In this document: piece after piece, positions 58,523 through 64,000 of the stretch
Layout of the letters: each line of letters opens with the position of its first letter
Numbering within the stretch: the first letter of the stretch is position 1
Notes under the pieces: model-generated
What the model was told of the DNA's origin: nothing
What the model saw: only the letters and a program-made list of their open reading frames with translations
Databases searched by the model: none
Origin: Leeuwenhoekiella marinoflava DSM 3653
Lineage (GTDB): Bacteria; Bacteroidota; Bacteroidia; Flavobacteriales; Flavobacteriaceae
Length of the DNA: 64,000 nt
Reading direction: 5' to 3'
Assembly (NCBI RefSeq): GCF_900129005.1
Contig: NZ_FQUN01000007.1
Coordinates: 181,132-245,131, forward strand
Program-made: the position numbers and the translations under genes

Positions 58523-60356
58523 GTTAGATCTGGAGGATAAAGGTTTGACATTAATCGAGGAGAATTCCTGGTTTAACGATCGTTTTTTTACGAAATACAC
58601 CTATCCTTTTGATTTTGAAAGCACAGACGAATTAGATGCAGCGCTGCAGCACATTACAAAGATCGAGCGTGCTTCAACCGAAAGTGTTTATGATGTTATT
58701 TTTTTGGTTGAAGGAAAACGACATGATGCACAGCTATTAATTGACATCACTATCGGCCGGCGTTTAAGTCCGTCTATCAGCTACGGTTTTGAAGAGCTGC
58801 CTAATTGGAATAAAAAACTTGCAGATCTTCCTTTAGAAAGTTTTACACCTTCGCCAAGCATTTATGATTTGGCAGAAAGCTATGCAGATCTTTCGTGGCC
58901 AACCGTAAATTTTTGTTTTCCGCAGGTCATTCCTCCGGAGGGAAAATATGATACCGATACGGATCAGTGGGCGTATTTTGAAGGTTTCATAAATAATCGG
59001 GTAGGTTCTGCATTTCTGCAGAACGAATACGATACAGAGAATGATTTGCAGATCAACCGCAATGTGATGCAGCCAATGCCTTATTTGCTATACGTGTTGC
59101 AGCAAGGTTTTGCAGATGCAGGCTACGAGCTCGCGGGTGACATTCTCCAGGATCCTGAACTTCAAAAAGCATTCATTACCTGCCTTTCAGATTATTACAC
59201 AAGCATTAACGAAGATGCAGAAAATATAACTAAAAACGCAGATGAGTATTATGAAATTCTTGAAGTTGACACTTTTGACAACGTACGTAGAATTGAAAAA
59301 GCACGGTACGCAAATCAACAAAGCATCACAGAACCGGGAAGATATGTGATATCTGGTAATGTTGTAGTGCGTACAGATAGATCTCAATCTGCTGCTTACT
59401 TATATTTTAATGAGGAGGAAATTTTTAGAGGTGTAAATTTTAACAGAAGTTACAATGAAGAATACTTCAGTATTAATGAAACGGTAGAAGTTTTTTTTGG
59501 TGAAACCGGTGTGATTGATTTTGAATCCTATCAATTAGCACACGCGATTTTAGATGGAGAAAAAATTCCGGATGCGTTAATTTTTGATCTATCCATTACA
59601 AAAATTACAGAATACAACGAAGAGAACGAAGCGCAACCTACCTTACTGACTCCTTCAGAAGTAAAATTAAACCGATGTGTTCCAGATATGACCTTTGGAG
59701 ATCTGTTTAATGCAATCCGAAACTATCGAAATTATGATTTGCGCATTGTGGGAGATCAGGCTTTTGTAAACAAAATAGAAAAGGAGCTCGTCTCCAGACC
59801 TAAAGTAAATTTAAAAGCTTTTGAAGTTCGGGAACCCCGAATCAAAAATAACGGGGACCGGTCGTATCTGTTGAAGTTTCAGGATATAGACAATGATTTA
59901 TTTGATCATCCTCCAGTTTATGTTGATCGTTTAGGATCTAATACTGAAGGTTACGTAAAGTCTGCAGATACGACTGAGATTGTGATTGATTTGGCACCAA
60001 TGCCCAACAACAGTTTAAAAGGTATTTCAACTGCTCAAATGATCAGTGATGACAAAAACAAGCTGCAGCTAGGCTTATACTCGGGTTTGATTGATGGCAA
60101 GAATGCAGCTGAAAATCCCCGTCTTTTAGGCTTGTTAAACAGTTATGATAAGTATTATAAAAATTGGTTAGATTTCCGATTCAAGACCAGAACCGTGGAG
60201 TGGACGTTCAAATGCACGCCTGAAGTTTCACGCCAGGTAACCGCGTATTCAGAAATACAAGCTTACAACTCGAGATTCATTCCGGAACGGGTATCAAAAA
60301 AGATCCTCAGCAAAGAAGAAGTAGAAATCACACTGGAGGTTGACAAGCTCGTTTAA
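58491..60356 (+). CDS. Distal tail hub-like protein
   Basis: 621 aa, start at 58491 inside the previous gene's end. Beta-rich N-terminal half (SPSISYGFEELPNWNKKLAD), a jelly-roll-like insertion around residues 280-370 (GRYVISGNVVVRTDRSQSAA) and a C-terminal hub-like block (FNAIRNYRNYDLRIVGDQAF, KFQDIDNDLFDHPPVYVDR). It is the last rightward late gene; its stop overlaps the convergent integrase stop by 4 bases. It could mediate host contact with the esterase protein encoded upstream. Confidence 0.6.
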   Translation: MILRVIHPLFKLDLEDKGLTLIEENSWFNDRFFTKYTYPFDFESTDELDAALQHITKIERASTESVYDVIFLVEGKRHDAQLLIDITIGRRLSPSISYGFEELPNWNKKLADLPLESFTPSPSIYDLAESYADLSWPTVNFCFPQVIPPEGKYDTDTDQWAYFEGFINNRVGSAFLQNEYDTENDLQINRNVMQPMPYLLYVLQQGFADAGYELAGDILQDPELQKAFITCLSDYYTSINEDAENITKNADEYYEILEVDTFDNVRRIEKARYANQQSITEPGRYVISGNVVVRTDRSQSAAYLYFNEEEIFRGVNFNRSYNEEYFSINETVEVFFGETGVIDFESYQLAHAILDGEKIPDALIFDLSITKITEYNEENEAQPTLLTPSEVKLNRCVPDMTFGDLFNAIRNYRNYDLRIVGDQAFVNKIEKELVSRPKVNLKAFEVREPRIKNNGDRSYLLKFQDIDNDLFDHPPVYVDRLGSNTEGYVKSADTTEIVIDLAPMPNNSLKGISTAQMISDDKNKLQLGLYSGLIDGKNAAENPRLLGLLNSYDKYYKNWLDFRFKTRTVEWTFKCTPEVSRQVTAYSEIQAYNSRFIPERVSKKILSKEEVEITLEVDKLV

Positions 60357-61642
60357 AAATCCAGCGTGTAAAGTTCCGAGTGATCTGCAGGTAATATGGT
60401 TAAGTGTTTTCGGAGATAATTTTTTACTCCGGCGATACTCTGATGATCAGAATAAGGCATAATTTTTAAAATGATTTCCTGTTCGCTCATTCCCTCCAGA
60501 GCCATATTATTGTATAGATTCACGATAGCAGTATGCCGGCAGCTGTAAGGACCATATTCGCGGCCAAAACCTAAAGCCTTTTTCATTTTCCCAAACCGAT
60601 CACTAAAGTGCTTTGTTCTCGTAGGGAGTTTAGCAGAGCTCCAGTCTCGAGGTTTTTCCAGATTGCTGAAGAGTTCATAATCTCCCGGAGCACCATCGAT
60701 ATTAAGTAGTTCAATAAAAGGTTGAACTTTTTTGATGATTCGACGCGTACTCAGTTTCCGGGTTTTAGTTTCTACAGAAAATATCAGGCGTTCCATATCA
60801 AGATCTTTCACTTTTAGCCTACAGATCTCCCGCGGCCGAAGCAATGGATAAATAATAAATGCCAGGAATGCATTCATATATGGATCGTGTTGATTAAAGT
60901 AGTTCTTAATACGGATCAGTTCCTCCTGAGTAAACGCTTTATTGTTTATTGGATCCGTGTCGAAATTGGGAATATCCTTTATGTAGTTAACAGAAATCTT
61001 GCGCTCATTTTTTAGCGTAGTAAATAAACTGGAGAGACTTCTTTTGTGATTGTTTACTGAAGTTCCGGACAAACCATCTCCTGTGGTTGGATTGGTGTAC
61101 TCAAATCGAAGATAGTCCAGGAACTCATAAAAGTGATCCACATTAAAATGTTCAACTTTAAAACCGAGGTATCCGTTTGTTTTCGCCCAGTCCAAGAACC
61201 GGTTAACGTGAAACTCATAACCCACCATTGTAGAAGGTTTTTTGATTTGGGATTTAATTTCAAGCGCATAGTCCATCGCTTGTTTTAAGAGCATATCCCG
61301 ATTCGTTTTTTGTTTCGGCACATTCTTAGTAAGTGGATTCCATCCACGCGTAAGAGCGATCGTATATGCCTCAATAAGGGCTTTTCCAGCAGCTTTACGT
61401 TCTCTTACAGTTTTAAATCGATTCAAACCTTTACCAGGCAAGATAACCTTCTTCAATTTATCATCTTCTGAGCTCCGGTAATAGCAGTACACATACCAGG
61501 TTTTCCCAGAAGCGATAGAAGGTTTTCCTTTTGCTTTTGGAATGTACAATTTAGGTGTAGTGTACTTCTTTTTGCTCATCTCAATTTGGATTGAAACAGG
61601 TACGGTAACAGGTACGGTTGACTCTTTTATCTCAATTTTCAT
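60353..61642 (-). CDS. int: Prophage tyrosine integrase
   Basis: 429 aa. Arm-binding-like N-terminus, core-binding domain around residues 110-210 (PSTMVGYEFHVNRFLDWAKT), and a catalytic domain with Arg in IYPLLRPREICRLK, Lys in the following beta-hairpin, HxxR-type block YGPYSCRHTAIVNLY and Tyr in GVKNYLRKH. All catalytic positions appear occupied, unlike the left element's integrase. It lies 60 bases from attR and tRNA-Leu, transcribed away from the tRNA. Its own 5' coding end carries the right arm-type sites (residues near STVPVTVPVS), so integrase binding could autoregulate the gene. Confidence 0.92.
   Translation of the reverse strand: MKIEIKESTVPVTVPVSIQIEMSKKKYTTPKLYIPKAKGKPSIASGKTWYVYCYYRSSEDDKLKKVILPGKGLNRFKTVRERKAAGKALIEAYTIALTRGWNPLTKNVPKQKTNRDMLLKQAMDYALEIKSQIKKPSTMVGYEFHVNRFLDWAKTNGYLGFKVEHFNVDHFYEFLDYLRFEYTNPTTGDGLSGTSVNNHKRSLSSLFTTLKNERKISVNYIKDIPNFDTDPINNKAFTQEELIRIKNYFNQHDPYMNAFLAFIIYPLLRPREICRLKVKDLDMERLIFSVETKTRKLSTRRIIKKVQPFIELLNIDGAPGDYELFSNLEKPRDWSSAKLPTRTKHFSDRFGKMKKALGFGREYGPYSCRHTAIVNLYNNMALEGMSEQEIILKIMPYSDHQSIAGVKNYLRKHLTILPADHSELYTLDF
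61594..61621. other. Right integrase arm-type sites
   Basis: Two tandem copies of AACAGGTACGGT, in the same orientation as the left site at 15651-15675, 81 bases inside attR. They are within the first codons of the integrase gene. Confidence 0.55.
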
Positions 61643-61669
61643 AGTGATTAAAAAGAGCTTAAAACAAGA

Positions 61670-61695
61670 AAAGCCCCAGTGTTTACCGGGGCTTT
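61670..61695 (-). terminator. Phage-supplied terminator for tRNA-Leu
   Basis: AAAGCCCC and GGGGCTTT form an 8-bp stem around ten bases directly 3' of the rebuilt tRNA-Leu. It replaces the host terminator displaced to 15484-15516. Confidence 0.8.
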
Positions 61696-61701
61696 CTCTC
61701 T

Positions 61702-61755
61702 GTACTCGGGACGGGACTTGAACCCGTACGAACTAATGTTCATTGGATTTTAAGT
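61702..61755 (-). repeat. attR: 54-bp direct repeat inside tRNA-Leu
   Basis: Identical to 15519-15572. It supplies the 3' part of tRNA-Leu from the phage, keeping the tRNA intact. The identity ends in the anticodon region (TTGGA-TTTTAAG-TCCAA at 61743-61759), the natural inverted repeat of the anticodon stem with a 7-base loop, where strand exchange probably occurs. Confidence 0.95.
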
Positions 61756-61786
61756 CCAACGTGTCTACCAATTCCACCACCCGAGC
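61703..61786 (-). tRNA. tRNA-Leu (TAA), reconstituted at attR
   Basis: 84-nt class II tRNA on the minus strand. Acceptor GCTCGGG/CCCGAGT, Leu-type D arm (GGTGGAATTGGTAGACACG), anticodon stem TTGGA/TCCAA with loop CTTAAAA giving TAA, a regular variable arm (GAACATTAGTTC), T arm ACGGG/CCCGT and discriminator A. Its 5' part is host DNA, its 3' part is the phage copy of the repeat. Confidence 0.95.
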
Positions 61787-61832
61787 TTGGGCTTTCAATT
61801 AAAAACGCCATTTTAAATGGAGTAATTCTTAG

Positions 61833-61904
61833 AGCGAAAGACGGGATTTGAACCCGCGACCCTCACCTTGGCAAGGTGATGCTCTACCCCTGAGCTACTT
61901 TCGC
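61833..61904 (-). tRNA. tRNA-Gly (GCC)
   Basis: 72-nt cloverleaf: acceptor GCGAAAG/CTTTCGC, D stem GCTC/GAGC, anticodon stem TCACC/GGTGA with GCC, T arm GCGGG/CCCGT, discriminator T. It lies 46 bases upstream of tRNA-Leu on the same strand, so the two tRNAs form one transcription unit behind mutS. Confidence 0.95.
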
Positions 61905-61995
61905 GATTTGTATTAGAACGTCTTGTCTAATGCGGATGCAAATTTACAAGATTTCTTCAATCTGCAAAGCAATTTCTTTAAAAAAATTAAAACAA

Positions 61996-64000
61996 TTAAG
62001 AAACCTGATTTTTCTTACTGCGTACAAGCATTCTTTTTATTTCGTTAAGCTTCATTAAGGCTTCTACGGGAGTGAGTGTATCTATATCAGTATGAAGGAT
62101 TTCGTCTTTGATTTCCTCTAAGAGGGGGTCGTCTAGGTTGAAAAAACTCAATTGCATTTCATCATCTTGAGCGGCGTCTAAAGAATTTTTATGTTCTTCT
62201 TTTCTGTTTGATTTTTCTAATTGAGCGAGCATTTTATTAGCTCTATGTAGAACTTGCTGGGGCATTCCTGCCATTTTTGCGACGTGTATTCCAAAACTAT
62301 GCGCGCTGCCTCCAGGGATTAATTTCCGAAGAAATAAAACATTGTCTTTTAATTCTTTTACCGAAACATTGAAGTTTTTAATCCGGTTGAATGTTTCGCC
62401 CATATCATTCAACTCGTGATAATGAGTCGCAAAAAGAGTTTTAGGACGTGAGGGGTGTTCATGTAAGTATTCGCTTATTGCCCAGGCGATTGAAATTCCG
62501 TCGTAGGTGCTGGTTCCGCGACCTATTTCATCAAGAAGTACTAGGCTTCTGTCTGAAATATTGTTAAGGATGCTTGCGGTTTCATTCATTTCTACCATAA
62601 AAGTAGATTCACCCATCGAGATGTTGTCGCTTGCTCCCACACGGGTAAAAATTCGATCTACAAGACCAATGCGTGCAGCTTTAGCAGGAACAAAACTTCC
62701 CATCTGTGCAAGTAATACGATTAAGGCGGTTTGTCTTAAAATTGCAGATTTACCTGACATGTTAGGTCCGGTGATCATGATCATTTGTTGTGTGTCGCGA
62801 TCTAAAAACGTATCGTTAGCGATATAAGGTTCGCTAATTGGGAGCTGTTTTTCGATTACGGGGTGGCGACCTTCAGTTATTTCAAGTTCGTACGAATCAT
62901 CAAGTTCTGGTCTGTTGTAATTATTTTCTTTGGCGAGACAAGCATAGCTGCGTAAACAATCTAATTGTGCGATGATATTGGCGTTGATTTGAACCGGCTC
63001 AATAAACTGAGTTATCCAACTCACCAACTGATTGAACAATTGTTGTTCTATAGTGAGAATACGCTCTTCTGCACCTAGAATTTTTGCTTCGTATTCTTTT
63101 AATTCTTCAGTGATATAACGTTCTGCATTGACTAGCGTTTGTTTGCGGATCCATTCTGGAGGAACTTTATCTTTATGCGTATTGCGAACTTCAATATAAT
63201 ATCCAAAAACATTATTAGAAGCTATTTTAAGGGAAGTGATACCTGTGCGTTCAGTCTCACGTTCGAGCATTTTGTCTAAATACGCCTTCCCTGAAGTAGC
63301 CAGATTTCTGAGTTCGTCTAACTCTTCATGGAAATTAGGAGCAATAGTGCTTCCTTTTAAAATATTAACCGGAGCATCTTCATCGACGGTCTCTTTTATT
63401 TTAGATCGCAAATGCTCCAGATTATTCAGTTTTTCAGAAAGAATTTGCAAAGCCAGATTTTCTGCCTGCTCGCCTAAAATTTTGATGGGCACCATCGCTT
63501 CTAATGAATTTTTTAGAAGAATGATTTCTCGGGGCGAAACCTTACCGGTGGCCACTTTAGATATAAGGCGCTCTACATCACCTATTTTTTTTATGTCTAA
63601 AGAAAGCTTGTCATAGAAGTCAGGATTTTTAAGAATATATTCTACAATCTCGTGACGTTCAGTGATGGCTTGAAGTGTCTTTAATGGTAATGCCAGCCAG
63701 CGTTTAAGCAGTCTACCACCCATTGGAGAAATAGTTTTGTCTATTACATCAAGCAGGGTTATCGCTTTTGCAGATGTGCCCTGATACAACTCCAGATTGC
63801 GTATTGTAAAACGATCCATCCAGACGTAAGCATCTTCGGCAATACGACCTATGCTTGAAATGTGCTGTAATTTATGATGCTGGGTTTCACTTAGATAATG
63901 CAGCGCCGCTCCGGCAGCGATAATTCCTTCCTCTAAATGCTCAATACCAAACCCTTTAAGAGATTTTGTGTTGAAATGTTTATTGAGACTTTCGTGAGCG
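61996..64000 (-). CDS. mutS: DNA mismatch repair protein MutS (5' part beyond the window)
   Basis: C-terminal 668 residues of MutS; the reading frame stays open to the right edge, so the N-terminal mismatch-binding domain (about 200 residues) is outside. Visible are the connector, core and clamp regions (GNRPDL-like lever, [18 protein letters not shown]), the ABC ATPase with Walker [10 protein letters not shown], Walker [19 protein letters not shown] and the His-loop THYHEL, and the C-terminal dimerisation region. It recognises DNA mismatches and recruits MutL. The gene is the host anchor on the right of the prophage. Confidence 0.95.
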   Translation of the reverse strand, partial: AHESLNKHFNTKSLKGFGIEHLEEGIIAAGAALHYLSETQHHKLQHISSIGRIAEDAYVWMDRFTIRNLELYQGTSAKAITLLDVIDKTISPMGGRLLKRWLALPLKTLQAITERHEIVEYILKNPDFYDKLSLDIKKIGDVERLISKVATGKVSPREIILLKNSLEAMVPIKILGEQAENLALQILSEKLNNLEHLRSKIKETVDEDAPVNILKGSTIAPNFHEELDELRNLATSGKAYLDKMLERETERTGITSLKIASNNVFGYYIEVRNTHKDKVPPEWIRKQTLVNAERYITEELKEYEAKILGAEERILTIEQQLFNQLVSWITQFIEPVQINANIIAQLDCLRSYACLAKENNYNRPELDDSYELEITEGRHPVIEKQLPISEPYIANDTFLDRDTQQMIMITGPNMSGKSAILRQTALIVLLAQMGSFVPAKAARIGLVDRIFTRVGASDNISMGESTFMVEMNETASILNNISDRSLVLLDEIGRGTSTYDGISIAWAISEYLHEHPSRPKTLFATHYHELNDMGETFNRIKNFNVSVKELKDNVLFLRKLIPGGSAHSFGIHVAKMAGMPQQVLHRANKMLAQLEKSNRKEEHKNSLDAAQDDEMQLSFFNLDDPLLEEIKDEILHTDIDTLTPVEALMKLNEIKRMLVRSKKNQVS

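Larger units (their letters stand above)
15519..61755. mobile_element. Siphovirus-type prophage in tRNA-Leu(UAA), about 46.2 kb
   Basis: The element is bounded by perfect 54-bp repeats of the tRNA-Leu 3' end. The inner repeat reconstitutes an intact tRNA at the right end, beside a tyrosine integrase. It contains a repressor/Cro-type switch, a replication protein, terminase, portal, capsid protease, major capsid, tail tube, tape measure, distal tail and lysis genes, all with intact frames, so it may be inducible. The tape measure of 1386 residues predicts a tail near 200 nm if the usual 0.15 nm per residue holds. Cargo genes on the minus strand interrupt the late region. Confidence 0.95.

Noticed and set aside
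1-64000. CRISPR arrays, reverse-transcriptase (DGR) loci and insertion sequences
   Set aside because: No regularly spaced repeats with unique spacers, no RT-like motif and no transposase were found; repeats seen are att, operators, arm sites and palindromes.

Overview
The window reads as a chromosome segment of a marine-type flavobacterium (Bacteroidota, family Flavobacteriaceae or close). The basis is AT-rich DNA, -7 promoter elements of the TAnnTTTG type, a DnaE with a fused N-terminal proofreading exonuclease, a Bacteroidota-type tyrosine recombinase without the first catalytic Arg, and a BfmA/BtgA-type mobilization protein. Genus cannot be fixed from the sequence alone.

Layout. (1) 1-3628: the end of an integrated mobilizable element that continues past the left edge. 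It holds a candidate oriT, a BfmA-like gene, a remnant of the next gene, a PIN-toxin/HTH-antitoxin pair and an integrase, and it abuts the 3' end of tRNA-Asp. (2) 3629-15518: ordinary host genes, nearly all on the minus strand: tRNA-Asp, a DUF58 protein, a ClpP-family protease, thioredoxin, DNA polymerase III alpha, two tandem DUF2383 proteins, a large zinc metalloprotease lipoprotein and one unknown. (3) 15519-61755: a complete-looking 46.2-kb siphovirus-type prophage in tRNA-Leu(UAA), bounded by a perfect 54-bp direct repeat. (4) 61756-64000: the 5' part of tRNA-Leu, tRNA-Gly and a mutS gene cut by the right edge.

Prophage plan, left to right. A leftward lysogeny operon holds a repressor, a DUF4468-type secreted protein and a BRCT protein. 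A twin-operator intergenic region separates it from rightward early genes (Cro-like protein, LuxR-type regulator). Next come a non-coding island with tRNA-Trp and an aberrant tRNA-like gene, and a replication protein whose hinge-coding DNA is packed with inverted repeats like an origin. A run of small proteins and a NdpA-type nucleoid protein close the early region. A 750-bp gap with two terminators precedes late genes: an SGNH-type esterase, holin, transglycosylase and unimolecular-spanin candidate (lysis), S49 protease and major capsid protein (head), tail tube, terminase, portal, tape measure, distal tail proteins and, converging on them, the integrase next to attR.

Two cargo inserts interrupt the late genes: a minus-strand AbiC-like abortive-infection gene right after terminase, and a minus-strand cassette (two small proteins, a RadC/JAB protein and a truncated N6-methylase-like protein) before the portal gene.

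Most worth a second look: a pseudoknotted intergenic structure at 51435-51574 just upstream of the tape-measure gene; the RNA island at 19709-20251 with a 131-nt class-II tRNA-like gene; a leader motif CGTAACGCT recurring before four early genes; the ori-like palindrome cluster inside the replication gene; and the AbiC-like and BRCT/DUF4468 cargo.
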